The notes below the pieces were generated by a model. The model searched no databases, was not told the DNA's origin, and was given only the letters and a program-made list of their open reading frames with translations. From assembly GCF_936928535.1 (NCBI RefSeq), contig NZ_CAKZHY010000092.1, positions 62,001 to 126,000 of the forward strand: DNA of 64,000 bases. The letters run 5' to 3'. This DNA comes from an uncultured Bradyrhizobium sp. (lineage in GTDB: Bacteria; Pseudomonadota; Alphaproteobacteria; Rhizobiales; Xanthobacteraceae). How positions within the stretch are numbered: position 1 is the stretch's first letter; every line of letters begins with the position of its first letter. Shown one piece after another: positions 34,899-43,782 of this stretch. The position numbers and the translations under genes were made by a program.

Positions 34899-37120
34899 CG
34901 TGTGGCTCCCGCGGTGAGGAGCGCGAGCACGCGCGCCTCATGCTGCGGCCAGATCGCAGCGGCATGTGGGATCAGTCGATATCCCCTTGCGCCACCGCTG
35001 TTCCGCGCGAACAATGCATCCATCAGCCGCCTGCGTTCGTTGCGGTCCAGCGCCGAGAAGACGCGGCGGAACAGCGGCAGGTTGGCGGTAAAGGCCTCGC
35101 CGTCGAGTGACAGTAGCCAGCCGTCTACCGCGCCACGCAACGCCGCATCGTGGATCAGCCGCTGGCCCGCGCCCTCGAAAAAACCTTCGAAGAAACCTGC
35201 GGCCTCTGCAACGGGGGTGCCCGGTGACAGCATTCGCGCCAGCAGGTCGGCGGTGTGATCGGCGGCCAGCAGCTCCGCCTCGTAGAGCAACCGCGCCGCG
35301 GTACCGGCGATCAGCCGGGTGGTCTGTCCGTCGTGCAGCAGGGCCGTGAGCGCCTCGCGCCATCTGCTGACGATGTCTGGATCGAGCTTGGCAAGTTGGA
35401 TCGCCGCATCGCCCGCGAGGAACGCGCCGCGCAGCTTTGCTGCCGCAGGTACATCCAGATTGCGTGCGGCGTAGGGCAGGGCGATGGCCGCCTGCACCAC
35501 GATCCGCGGCATCAGCGCTGCCAGATGCTCGACGGTGCCGGCACGCGCTTCGCCATAGCGCAGGATGTCGGCCATCGGCGGCAGTGCGTCGAGCAGCGCC
35601 TGGCCGTCGCTGGTGAGAGCGGCCTTGGTCTCGAGCGCCGCGATGCCGGATTCGGTGGCGCGCGGTAAATCCGCAATCATGGCGTTGCGCACAAGGCCTG
35701 CCAGCGCGCCGAGCTCGGCCTCCTTGCCCATCGCCTCGATCAGGCGGCCGCTAGCGGCTTCCGCAATGGTCGAGCCATAGAGCAGGTTCTCAACCAGTCG
35801 CACCGCGAATTCCGGCTCCCATCGGAGCTGCCAGTTCTCGCGGAAGGTCCCGCGGCTGCGGCCTGCGTCCGTCAACTGTCCCCAGGGCACGTCGAGCGCG
35901 CCCAGACGGTGCAGCAAGGTTGAACGCATCAGCCCGCTTTCGCTGCGCAGATCGAGCGTCAGTGGCCGCTCCAGCGCTTCCGGCTTCAGCCGCGTCGCCT
36001 TCTGCTGCCTTTGGAGATCTTCCAGCAACGGCGCCAGCGGCGTCGCCGCTGGAATTGCGCCGACGCCCGCGCCGACCAGCAGCTCGGCGGCGATGTCGTT
36101 CCACATCGCGCGCTCACCGTTGCACAGGCATGCGATGGCGGCCTCGCGCAGCTCCTCGAAGCCGGGCGAAGGCCGCTCGCGCAATGCCGCGAGCGCAATG
36201 CCAAGACGCTGCGCCTCGATCACCGACGCGGTCGAGACGAAATGGCCGCGATCGCGCAGCACACGCGTGACCTTGGCGAGCCAAAGCGCGATGCGATCGC
36301 CGTCGCGCGTCTCCCACAGATGCGCGCACCAGCCTGGCGCGACCACGCCGGCGCCATAGCCGCTGGCGCGCGACAGGCGCGGCGCGGTCCACGGCGCCCA
36401 TGTTGCCTTGATCTTCGTCTTAGGCCGGCCCTTCAGCAATTCGCGGTCGGCTGCGAGGCTGCGTCGCTCAGTGAGCGCCGGCACGTGCCAGGCGCCGCAG
36501 ATGACGGCGACTGCACCGTCGCATTCCTTTGCCGCCTTTGCGATCTCGATCCGCATATGGGCCTCGCGCGCGGCCTCGCGGGCCGAGAGCGGCTTTTCGT
36601 CCGCGCGCAGCGCCGTCATCGCGTCCGCGACGGCTGCAAACACAGGACCTGTCGCGGGATTTTCCTCGATGACATCGGACCACCAGGACTCGCCGTCGTC
36701 ATAGCCGGCGGCGGTCGCGAGTGCGCCAATCGGATCGCGGCTGACCGGATCTTCCTCCGCTCTCGCGGCAATTTCCTCCGCGATGTCGCTGGCGGAGGCG
36801 CCAAGCCGGTCCGAGGCGGGCAGGTCGATGAAGCGCAGGGCTGCGCCGTGGCGCACGGCCCAGCAGACAGCCTGATATTCCGGCGAATAGTCGGCAAAGG
36901 GAAAGAAGCTGGCGTTTGCGGGATTGTCCTCGGCGTAAGTGAGCAGCGCCACCGGCGTCGTCATGTCGGGATCGGCCAGCATTGGCAGCAGGTCCGAGGC
37001 ATCCGCAGGGCCTTCGATCAACACCACAATTGGCCGCAGCGCATCGAGCGCCTCGACCAGCCGCCGCGCCGATCCCGGCCCATGATGCCGGATGCCGAAC
37101 AGATGGATGTCGCCGGCCAT
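34895..37120 (-). CDS. DUF5682-family large protein (YehM-like)
   Basis: 741 residues, soluble. The N-terminal region has GIRHHGPGSARR (from residue 9), VVLIEGPAD (32-40), LRFIDLP (95-101) and ICGAWHVPAL (207-216). Two G-x-x-H motifs with an acidic strand between them recall TraB/ChaN/EreA-type putative metal-dependent hydrolases; this comparison is my inference. The remaining ~480 residues are helical with no recognised motif. It begins 4 nt after the MoxR stop and overlaps the VWA start by 4 nt. E. coli YehM is of similar size and context from memory. Confidence 0.9.
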   Translation of the reverse strand: MAGDIHLFGIRHHGPGSARRLVEALDALRPIVVLIEGPADASDLLPMLADPDMTTPVALLTYAEDNPANASFFPFADYSPEYQAVCWAVRHGAALRFIDLPASDRLGASASDIAEEIAARAEEDPVSRDPIGALATAAGYDDGESWWSDVIEENPATGPVFAAVADAMTALRADEKPLSAREAAREAHMRIEIAKAAKECDGAVAVICGAWHVPALTERRSLAADRELLKGRPKTKIKATWAPWTAPRLSRASGYGAGVVAPGWCAHLWETRDGDRIALWLAKVTRVLRDRGHFVSTASVIEAQRLGIALAALRERPSPGFEELREAAIACLCNGERAMWNDIAAELLVGAGVGAIPAATPLAPLLEDLQRQQKATRLKPEALERPLTLDLRSESGLMRSTLLHRLGALDVPWGQLTDAGRSRGTFRENWQLRWEPEFAVRLVENLLYGSTIAEAASGRLIEAMGKEAELGALAGLVRNAMIADLPRATESGIAALETKAALTSDGQALLDALPPMADILRYGEARAGTVEHLAALMPRIVVQAAIALPYAARNLDVPAAAKLRGAFLAGDAAIQLAKLDPDIVSRWREALTALLHDGQTTRLIAGTAARLLYEAELLAADHTADLLARMLSPGTPVAEAAGFFEGFFEGAGQRLIHDAALRGAVDGWLLSLDGEAFTANLPLFRRVFSALDRNERRRLMDALFARNSGGARGYRLIPHAAAIWPQHEARVLALLTAGATR

Positions 37121-37124
37121 GATG

Positions 37125-38201
37125 TCAGATCAGATCGGTCAGCGAGGCGTAATAGCCTTCGAAGCCGCGCTTTTTCTTCAGCACGGTCTCGAGATATTCG
37201 CCGAGCACGGCGGTGTCCTGCACGGGATCCTTGACCACCGCGCCGATCATGTTGCTGGCGAGGGTCTCCGGCGTCAGCTTGCCGTCGTTGAAGAAAGTCG
37301 CCTGGCTGATGCCGCCGACCATCACAGCGATCGCCTCGGCGGTCGAGAGTCCGCCGGACGGCGATTTCAGCGCGACCTTGCCGTCTTCGGTCGAGCCTGA
37401 CCGCAACTCGCGGAAGATCGCGACCACCCGCGCCACTTCGTCGGCGACATTCTTCGGCGCCGGCAAATCGAGGTTCTGCGCCATCTCGCCGACGCGCTTG
37501 ACGACGATCGACACTTCCTCCGCGGCGCTGTCAGGCAGCGGCAGCACGACGACGTTGAAGCGGCGCTTGAGCGCGGAGGAGAGTTCGTTGACGCCCTTGT
37601 CGCGGTTGTTGGCGGTGGCAATGATGTTGAAGCCACGCTGCGCATAGACGGCGGTGTTGAGCTCCGGGATCGGCATCATCTTCTCGGACAGCACGGTGAT
37701 CAGCGTGTCCTGCACGTCGCTTCCCATGCGCGTCAGCTCCTCGAAGCGGCACAGCTTGCCGCCCTCCATCGCGCGCATTAGCGGGGTCGGCACCAGCGCT
37801 TCGCGGCTCGGACCGTGGGCGAGCAGCTGGGCGTAGTTCCAGCCGTAGCGGATCTGGTTCTCGTCGGTCCCGGCGGTGCACTGGATCACGAGCGTGGAGT
37901 CGCCGGTGATGCCGGCGGCGAGGTGCTCGGAGACCCATGATTTGGCGGTGCCGGGCACGCCGAGCAGCAGCAGGGCGCGGTCGGTTGCGAGCGTCGCCAC
38001 CGAGGTCTCGATCAGCCTGATGTCGCCGACATATTTCGGCGTGATCGCCGTGCCGTCGGCCGCCTTGCCGCCCATCAGATAGGTCACGACCTGGCGCGGC
38101 GAGAGGGCCCAGCCCGGCGGACGATGGCCGTCGCCGGCGGCGAGCGCCTTCAGCTCGGCCGTAAAGCTGTACTCCGCGGGCAACCGCAGTTTCTCGCTCA
38201 T
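37125..38201 (-). CDS. MoxR-type AAA+ ATPase (YehL-like)
   Basis: 358 residues. Walker A is GVPGTAKS (81-88). The Walker B position reads LCRFEELTRM (150-159), with Glu-Glu in place of the usual Asp-Glu. Sensor 1 is NIIATANNRD (192-201) and the arginine-finger region is LKRRFN (211-216). MoxR ATPases are chaperone-like remodellers usually acting with VWA proteins, as here. Its ATG overlaps the preceding gene's stop (ATGA). Confidence 0.94.
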   Translation of the reverse strand: MSEKLRLPAEYSFTAELKALAAGDGHRPPGWALSPRQVVTYLMGGKAADGTAITPKYVGDIRLIETSVATLATDRALLLLGVPGTAKSWVSEHLAAGITGDSTLVIQCTAGTDENQIRYGWNYAQLLAHGPSREALVPTPLMRAMEGGKLCRFEELTRMGSDVQDTLITVLSEKMMPIPELNTAVYAQRGFNIIATANNRDKGVNELSSALKRRFNVVVLPLPDSAAEEVSIVVKRVGEMAQNLDLPAPKNVADEVARVVAIFRELRSGSTEDGKVALKSPSGGLSTAEAIAVMVGGISQATFFNDGKLTPETLASNMIGAVVKDPVQDTAVLGEYLETVLKKKRGFEGYYASLTDLI

Positions 38202-39628
38202 GACTTCTCTCCCTCATCGTCCAACGCGGCGTTGAGCCGCAGCATGTCGAGGCGCGGGTCGCCTTGCAGCAGGCCCGCGGCCGTCAGGCGTTGCAACGTC
38301 TGTTGCGCCGCCGTTTGCGAGGCGAGCAGACCCAGCGCCCGAAATTCTCCTGCATGGTCGGATGGCTTGGCATCGTCGCGCCTGATCCCGGCCAGCAGTT
38401 TTGCGCCTGAAGGCGCCGCGAGCGGATCGTCGAGGCGTGCGGCGACGCCGGCGATCACCTGCGCCATCTCGAAACCGATGCCGTGCGCGCGCAAACCTGC
38501 CGCGGCAAACCTCGCCCGCTCGGCGGGCCCAAGTCGAGGTGCGAGAGCTGCGATGAGGCCGGTCGCGTCAAGTTCGCTGACGACGCCGGCGGCCTGTGCA
38601 AGCTGCGCATCGGTGCCGGTCTCCACAATCAGCTTGATCAGCCCCGCGTCAGCCGCCGGGTCCACGTGCCAGTCCCAGGCGGCGATCAGGTCCTGCGGGG
38701 TGAGGCCGAGCGCGCCCGCGAACGACGTCAGGTCGGTGCCATCGAGCAGGGCTTTTCGTCGTTGCCATTGCGCCGGCGTCTTGGGCGTTTGAAAGTCAAT
38801 CACGCGGGAGCGACGCAGCAGCCCCTTCGTCTTCACCGCGAAGAAGCCGGCAAGCTCCGCGATATCCTCGCCCGCGGCGGGACCATGGCCGAGACGTGCG
38901 AGCATCGATGTTGCAAGCGCCTTGACCTTCGGCGCGCGATCGTTGGCCGCAAGGCTTTCGAGAAAGGCGACGTCGTCGCCAGACAATCGCTCCGACAGCA
39001 AGGACACCAGGCGCAGCCGCGCCTCGGCGTTCTCGCTGCCGAGCTTTGCTTCGAGCAGCGCGCGTGCCGCGGATGGATCGCGCCGCCGGAGGCCGATCAA
39101 CGCGGCCTTGCGTGCGGCCGGCCAGAAGTCATCCCAATTGTCCGCCGTGAGCTGGTCGCCGGTCTGCCGCCGCGTCGTCTCGCCGGCTGCCGTGAATGCG
39201 GCCCAGTCGCGCCAGAGGGCATAGACGTCGGGCGCGTCCTCGTCGCTTGCATCAGGCATCCAGTCGGCAGGATGTGTCGTCCAGCCGCGCGCGGCGAGGA
39301 AGTGGACGAGCTCGGTTCTGGACACCGTATCCTTGCTCGCCGCCAAGATTCGGCACACCAGCGGCCGCAAGGCTTCGGGTACGGTCGGCAGCGCGAGTGT
39401 GGGGATGTCGGGCAAAATCCGCAGCGTCGACGGTGCTTCGGCCATCACGGTTGCGCCGAGGAACTGGCCGGATAGCGCGAGCAGCCGCAACTCGGCCTCG
39501 ACAGGATCGTCGCCAAGCTCAGTGCGCCAGAACGAAGCGGCGGAGGCGGCGGTCGAGCCCATGGTCCAGCGCGTCACGATCGCGCCCATGGTCTCGAAGA
39601 TCTCTTCGGCTTTGGCTGTTTCAGACAT
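38198..39628 (-). CDS. HEAT-like repeat protein of the MoxR operon (DUF5691-like)
   Basis: 476 residues from ATG 39628 (MSETAKAEEIFE), which overlaps the SWIM gene's stop by 8 nt. Mostly helical; residues about 185-290 look like HEAT-type repeats (RDPSAARALLEAKLGSENAE, FLESLAANDRAPKVKALA). No catalytic motif is visible. In related clusters a DUF5691 protein occupies this place, from memory. A scaffold or substrate-binding role in the complex is an inference. Confidence 0.82.
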   Translation of the reverse strand: MSETAKAEEIFETMGAIVTRWTMGSTAASAASFWRTELGDDPVEAELRLLALSGQFLGATVMAEAPSTLRILPDIPTLALPTVPEALRPLVCRILAASKDTVSRTELVHFLAARGWTTHPADWMPDASDEDAPDVYALWRDWAAFTAAGETTRRQTGDQLTADNWDDFWPAARKAALIGLRRRDPSAARALLEAKLGSENAEARLRLVSLLSERLSGDDVAFLESLAANDRAPKVKALATSMLARLGHGPAAGEDIAELAGFFAVKTKGLLRRSRVIDFQTPKTPAQWQRRKALLDGTDLTSFAGALGLTPQDLIAAWDWHVDPAADAGLIKLIVETGTDAQLAQAAGVVSELDATGLIAALAPRLGPAERARFAAAGLRAHGIGFEMAQVIAGVAARLDDPLAAPSGAKLLAGIRRDDAKPSDHAGEFRALGLLASQTAAQQTLQRLTAAGLLQGDPRLDMLRLNAALDDEGEKS

Positions 39629-41009
39629 GGCCGCCGATCCGCCCCCAGGTAGATTGTGCGGCAAGGATCGTAAGCCGGTTGCCCGACCAGATTGCGGCGG
39701 TACGCGTCAGCTCTGTGCCTGATAGCAAGCCTTCGGCATTGCCCGCGACGGGCAGCGTGGCCGTGCCGTCCGCAGATCGCCACCATGCGCTCCCTGAATC
39801 GTCGCGCGCGATCCGTCCCTGCGGCAGCAGCAGGGGAAGCTCGATCGCCCAGGGCTCTGCCAGAAGCGGTCGCGTGAGCGCGTCGGAGAGCGATCCATCC
39901 GGTACGGGCCATTCGAGAGCGCTTGTGTCGTCCGCCGCGTCGCGCCGAACCAGCAGGGCGCGGAACGGCTGCTGCGATGGATAAAACACGAGCTCGCCCT
40001 GGAAGCGCTCGCCTGGCGTGAAGACCGAACCGCGCCGCCCAGCGCTGGCCGGGAAGAAGTCGAGCAGTATGGCAAAGCGCGGGCCTGACGTTGCGAGATT
40101 GAGCAGCCATGTGGTTTGCGAGACCAATCCGTCGCGGCGCGTCTGCACCTGCTCGGCGAGAACCTCCCATGGCGCATCGATCCGCGGGGCCCGCGGATCA
40201 GCCAGCACCGTCTCGCGCGTCTCCGACGTCGCGACCGCGCGCCTGATCTCGGCATCGCGTGGCGTTGCGCGGAAGGCGCGCGCGAGCAGCACCAACTTGG
40301 CGAGCTCGACGACCGTGCCGCGTGGCCGATCGCCCGCGGCGAGGGCGAGAAGGCGCGCCGGCAATTCGTCGATCCGGCCGGCGAGGGCGGCGGCCTTGCC
40401 ATCGACCAGCCGCGCCGCAATGCGCCTGCAGCGCGCTGTGGCATCATCGATGAAGCCGGACAAGCCCAGCCGGAGCTGATCACCGATCCATTGCTCGAGC
40501 GCATCCAATGCATCGAGGATGGCGCGCTCGGTGTCTTCATTGCGTTTGGCGGCTTGCGCCTCGCGCCGCGCGATGTCTTTCGGATCCTCAACGGCTTCGG
40601 GTTCGACGTTGCGCGCGACATGCAGATCCTTCTCGCCGGACGGTGCGGCGGCGCCTGGCGGCCTTGCAGCGGATGGGCCGCGCCTGCGCCCTAGCCAGTC
40701 GCTGACCCAGGCCGGCGTGTCGGCGGGTACGAACGGCACGATCGATTCCGCATTCAGCCACAACAGGCCGAGCACATGCTTGCAGGGGAATTTGCGCGAC
40801 GGACAGGTGCACTTGTTGCCGAGGTCGCGCAGGTCGGCCATCACCCGGTAAGGGTTCGCGCCGGAGCCTGCGCATTCGCCCCAGATCAGCGCGCCGTCCG
40901 CGCTGCCGCCAACGCCGGACCATTTCGCAGGCTTCGCGAGCCCGGCGGCGGCCTTGAGCGAGGATTGATCGGTAGCGAGTTGCTCGACCGCCTTGAGACC
41001 AATCGCCAC
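39621..41009 (-). CDS. SWIM zinc-finger protein of the MoxR operon (YehQ-like)
   Basis: 462 residues from GTG 41009 with TTAGGAAG before it. The SWIM zinc-binding motif is CTCPSRKFPCKH (C67, C69, C76, H78), a CxCxnCxH finger that mediates protein or nucleic-acid contact. The middle is a charged helical region; the end (SVFTPGERFQGELVFYPSQ) looks beta-rich. It is the first gene of the unit SWIM-HEAT-MoxR-DUF5682-VWA. The E. coli yeh cluster also contains a SWIM protein (YehQ). Confidence 0.9.
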   Translation of the reverse strand: MAIGLKAVEQLATDQSSLKAAAGLAKPAKWSGVGGSADGALIWGECAGSGANPYRVMADLRDLGNKCTCPSRKFPCKHVLGLLWLNAESIVPFVPADTPAWVSDWLGRRRGPSAARPPGAAAPSGEKDLHVARNVEPEAVEDPKDIARREAQAAKRNEDTERAILDALDALEQWIGDQLRLGLSGFIDDATARCRRIAARLVDGKAAALAGRIDELPARLLALAAGDRPRGTVVELAKLVLLARAFRATPRDAEIRRAVATSETRETVLADPRAPRIDAPWEVLAEQVQTRRDGLVSQTTWLLNLATSGPRFAILLDFFPASAGRRGSVFTPGERFQGELVFYPSQQPFRALLVRRDAADDTSALEWPVPDGSLSDALTRPLLAEPWAIELPLLLPQGRIARDDSGSAWWRSADGTATLPVAGNAEGLLSGTELTRTAAIWSGNRLTILAAQSTWGRIGGHV

Positions 41010-41107
41010 GCCGACTTCCTAATTCGAATCCAGGACGGGCAGTATATCGGGGCAGGATGAAAGCTCAATGTCGCCGCGCGTCGCCAGTCCGCTGCACGCG
41101 GAGATCG

Positions 41108-41482
41108 TCATGCGGGATCGGTCTGTGACGACGCCAGCCCCAGCTCCTTGCGCTTCTTCTTTGTGAGCTTCGCCACGATCAGCGCATGGGCCTGCGCCAG
41201 ATAGGCCGTGAGCTCGGCATCGGGCAGGGCGTTGTTGCTGACAAGCTGCACCCACTTGGCCCGCGCGAGATAGGGCGCCGGCCGCGCCAGGCCGTGCTCG
41301 ATCAGCATGGCATAGGCCATGTTCGAGACCTTGAACATGTAGCCGCCGCTCTCAGCCGTGTAACCGCCGCTCAGCGCGAACATCTTGCCGCCGACCTTGA
41401 ACACGGAGGTGCCTTCCCATTGCACCACCTTGGTGGCGGCGGGCAGGCGCAGGCAGCGTGTCTCGAAGGTCTTGGGAGTCAT
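41108..41482 (-). CDS. MmcQ/YjbR-family protein
   Basis: 124 residues from ATG 41482 (MTPKTFETRCLRLP). Signature elements of the YjbR (DUF419) fold are WEGTSVFKVGGKMFAL near the start and RAKWVQLVSNNALPDAEL, YLAQAHALIVAKL near the end. The fold is CyaY-like and proposed to bind DNA, without proof. It is divergent from the carboxymuconolactone-decarboxylase-like gene (70-nt gap) and may precede the SWIM operon on the same strand (98-nt gap). Confidence 0.9.
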   Translation of the reverse strand: MTPKTFETRCLRLPAATKVVQWEGTSVFKVGGKMFALSGGYTAESGGYMFKVSNMAYAMLIEHGLARPAPYLARAKWVQLVSNNALPDAELTAYLAQAHALIVAKLTKKKRKELGLASSQTDPA

Positions 41483-41551
41483 GCGATTGCAATAGCGGAC
41501 ATTGGTGCACCTTTGTGGCAGCATGCATGTTTCAACCAAGGATGGAACGCC

Positions 41552-42103
41552 ATGTCGCGCGTGTCGATCAAGACCAGGGACGATCTGCCGGAAGCCCTGC
41601 GACCGCTGTGGGACAAGATGACGACCTATGGCGCGTTCGAGAACCAGGCCGGTGTGATGGCGCATCGCGCGCCGATCTTCAAGCACATGTGGTCGCTGCT
41701 GGTCGACCTCGCCAGCGACGGCATGATCTCGAAGCGCCACCTCGAGTTGGCGCTGGTCACTGTGTCGCTGCTCAACAAATGTGACTACTGCGTCTCCCAT
41801 CACGCGCCGAAACTCGCGGTGCAGGGCGTGTCGGAGGAGGGCGCCGCGCAGCTTCTCGACTACAAGGATCATCCTGAGCTCGATGAGCTCGACAAGCTCG
41901 TCGTCGAATATGCGATCGCCGTCACCAATGCCTGGAACAGAACGCGCGACGAGATCTTTGCGCGCCTCCGCGCCCACTTCTCGGAAGCCCAGATCGTCGA
42001 GCTGACCTGGCGTATCGCCCTGTGCGGCGCCTTCAATCGCTTCAACGACATTCTTCAGCTCGAGGTCGAGCACGGCGTCGCACAGAGTGAGGCTGCCGAA
42101 TAG
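41552..42103 (+). CDS. Carboxymuconolactone decarboxylase / AhpD-like protein
   Basis: 183 residues from ATG 41552 (MSRVSIKTRDDL), AAGGA upstream. The redox motif CDYCVSHH (C77, C80, H83) is that of AhpD-like peroxidase/hydroperoxidase domains. All-helical. The length is larger than plain AhpD (about 115) and fits the longer CMD subgroup. Substrate unknown. Stands alone, divergent from the YjbR-family gene. Confidence 0.88.
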   Translation: MSRVSIKTRDDLPEALRPLWDKMTTYGAFENQAGVMAHRAPIFKHMWSLLVDLASDGMISKRHLELALVTVSLLNKCDYCVSHHAPKLAVQGVSEEGAAQLLDYKDHPELDELDKLVVEYAIAVTNAWNRTRDEIFARLRAHFSEAQIVELTWRIALCGAFNRFNDILQLEVEHGVAQSEAAE

Positions 42104-42136
42104 CGGCCGGCGGGCGCTGCTCCCGGCCGGCAAATG

Positions 42137-42152
42137 ATCACGGACCCGTGAT
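42137..42152 (+). terminator. Hairpin between the AhpD-like gene and padR
   Basis: ATCACGG-AC-CCGTGAT, a seven-base perfect dyad, 33 nt after the stop codon. Very short loop and no strong T-run, so it could be a protein-binding dyad instead. Confidence 0.35.
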
Positions 42153-42175
42153 TTGCCTCTGCTCTATCGCAAATT

Positions 42176-42189
42176 ATATCGTAAGATAT
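42176..42189. promoter_or_regulatory. AT-rich dyad before padR, candidate operator
   Basis: ATATC-GTAA-GATAT lies 24 nt before the padR start codon, over the probable promoter. PadR proteins commonly repress their own gene. The half-site resembles that of the dyad before the ClC gene at 45499. Confidence 0.45.
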
Positions 42190-42212
42190 GTTTTGAGAAG
42201 GAGACGTACGAT

Positions 42213-42839
42213 ATGTTCGGTAGACACCGAGATCCCCGAGACTTCCACTTTGGCCACTTCGCCCATTTCGCCATGGGTCGGCCCGGCGGGCGGCATCGCT
42301 TCGGCCGCGGCGGTCATGGCTTCTTCGGGCGTGGCGGCGACGATTTTCCGGGCGCGCGGCGGCTGTCGTCGCAGGACCTTCAGCTCGTGATCCTGGCGCT
42401 GCTCGCCGACAAGCCTGCCCATGGCTACGAGCTGATCAAGATCATCGAGGAGCGGTCGGAGGGATTTTATACGCCGAGCCCCGGCGTGATCTATCCGGCG
42501 CTGACCTACCTCGAGGAGGTTGGTCACGCCAGCGTCGCGCAGGATGGCGGCCGCAAGCTCTACAGCATCACTCCGCAAGGCGAAGCGTTTCTCGCCGAGC
42601 AGCGCGGCACCGCTGATGCAATCCTGCAAGCGCTGTCGCGGATCGGACGCCGCATGGACGAGGTGCGCGAGGCTTTTGCCGGCGTCAGCGATCTCGATGC
42701 GGATGCCTCCGACGAATTGCACCGCGCCCGCCACAACCTCAAGCGCGCGCTGCGCAGCAAGCACGGCAGCGATTCAGCCGAAGCACGTCGCATCGCCGGC
42801 ATCCTGGAGCGCGCGGCGGCTGAAATCCTCGGCAAGTAA
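42213..42839 (+). CDS. PadR-family transcriptional regulator
   Basis: 208 residues from ATG 42213 behind GAAGGAGACG. The first ~45 residues are unusual, full of His, Gly, Phe and Arg (HFGHFAHFAM, GRGGHGFFGRGG), a possible metal- or haem-binding tail. The winged helix follows: LQLVILALLADKPAHGYELI, FYTPSPGVIYPALTYLEEVG and wing QDGGRKLYSIT. A helical C-terminal dimerisation region ends the protein. Linked 16 nt downstream to a methyltransferase gene. Confidence 0.93.
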   Translation: MFGRHRDPRDFHFGHFAHFAMGRPGGRHRFGRGGHGFFGRGGDDFPGARRLSSQDLQLVILALLADKPAHGYELIKIIEERSEGFYTPSPGVIYPALTYLEEVGHASVAQDGGRKLYSITPQGEAFLAEQRGTADAILQALSRIGRRMDEVREAFAGVSDLDADASDELHRARHNLKRALRSKHGSDSAEARRIAGILERAAAEILGK

Positions 42840-42855
42840 GCAAGGTATGCGACAC

Positions 42856-43500
42856 ATGAATGATCGGCCGCATAGCCCGATTCAAGATCCACACGTCAAC
42901 GCCGTGATCGCGCGCCTGCAAGGCGCGCGGCAGCGGCCCTCCGGGGGTGGCCCGCGGGGCGGTTTCGGCAGTCGCGATCCTCACGCCTATGCCGAGCAGG
43001 GTTTTTCGATCCATCCCGAGCAGGGCGAGTTGATCTATCTTTTGTGCCGAGGCCTGCGCGCCACGCGCGTCGCCGAGTTCGCGACCTCGGTTGGGATGTC
43101 CGCGCTCTATTTTGCCGCCGCGCTCCGCGACAATGGCGGCGGCACCGTGATCGGCTCGGAGATCGTTCCGGCCAAGGTCGCAGCCGCCAAACGCAATCTG
43201 GCGGAGGCTGGATTGGCCGACTATGTCGAAATCCGCGAAGGTGACGCCCGCAAGACGCTGCGCGATCTCGGCGGTCCCGTCGATTTCGTGCTGATCGACG
43301 GCTGGCCCGGGGAATCAGGTCCGTCGCTCGCCCGCGAGGTGATCGAGATCGTCGCGCCGCAGCTGCTGGTTGGCGGCTATGTCATGAATGACAATGCCGA
43401 GCCCGACTATCTCGATTTCATCCGCGATCCCGGCAACGGTTTTGTGTCGATGACGCTGCCGCTCAAGGGTGGCACGGAGTTGTCGCTGAAGGTGAAATGA
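42856..43500 (+). CDS. Class I SAM-dependent O-methyltransferase-like protein
   Basis: 214 residues from ATG 42856 (MNDRPHSPIQDPHV), AAGG about 10 nt before it; ATG 42847 is also possible. Rossmann elements: VAEFATSVGMSALYFAAAL (SAM loop), VIGSEIVPAKVAAAKRNL, and VDFVLIDGWPGES at strand 4. Closest to the O-methyltransferase family 3 type. The co-directional padR just upstream suggests shared control. Substrate unknown. Confidence 0.88.
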   Translation: MNDRPHSPIQDPHVNAVIARLQGARQRPSGGGPRGGFGSRDPHAYAEQGFSIHPEQGELIYLLCRGLRATRVAEFATSVGMSALYFAAALRDNGGGTVIGSEIVPAKVAAAKRNLAEAGLADYVEIREGDARKTLRDLGGPVDFVLIDGWPGESGPSLAREVIEIVAPQLLVGGYVMNDNAEPDYLDFIRDPGNGFVSMTLPLKGGTELSLKVK

Positions 43501-43782
43501 CGGTCTACGAGATCTTGCGTTCCCTGTCGGTCAAAACACTCAGGCCGTCGCGATAGAAGCAAAGCGCGGGCGAGATGAGCCGCGAGAGCGCGAAGGTGTG
43601 TCTGCAACCAAAAACTCGAATGTTGCTTACGCCGCTGCGCGCCGTTTGGCTCGCACCTCAAAATGATGGAACGAATACCGCGCTCAGGTCGCCGTTCATT
43701 GTGAGTTGTGCCGGAGCCCCAGACCGCTACGATGCCCCCAACTTCCGCGCAGCGCGGAAGCCGGCAACAAGCTGGAGGCGAC
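43501..43782. other. Gap before the acetolactate-synthase-type gene
   Basis: 282 nt with no gene I accept. A 34-codon minus-strand frame ending at 43554 region (RLISPALCFYRDGLSV) could be a remnant but is too short to judge. The downstream gene's promoter should lie here. Confidence 0.35.

Noticed and set aside
36011..37234. 407-codon plus-strand frame opposite the DUF5682 gene
   Set aside because: No ribosome site, biased composition, and contradicts the overlapping operon on the minus strand.
43501..43610. Short minus-strand frame ending near 43503 (RLISPALCFYRDGLSV) as a gene remnant
   Set aside because: Too short and without a start or a firm family match to call.
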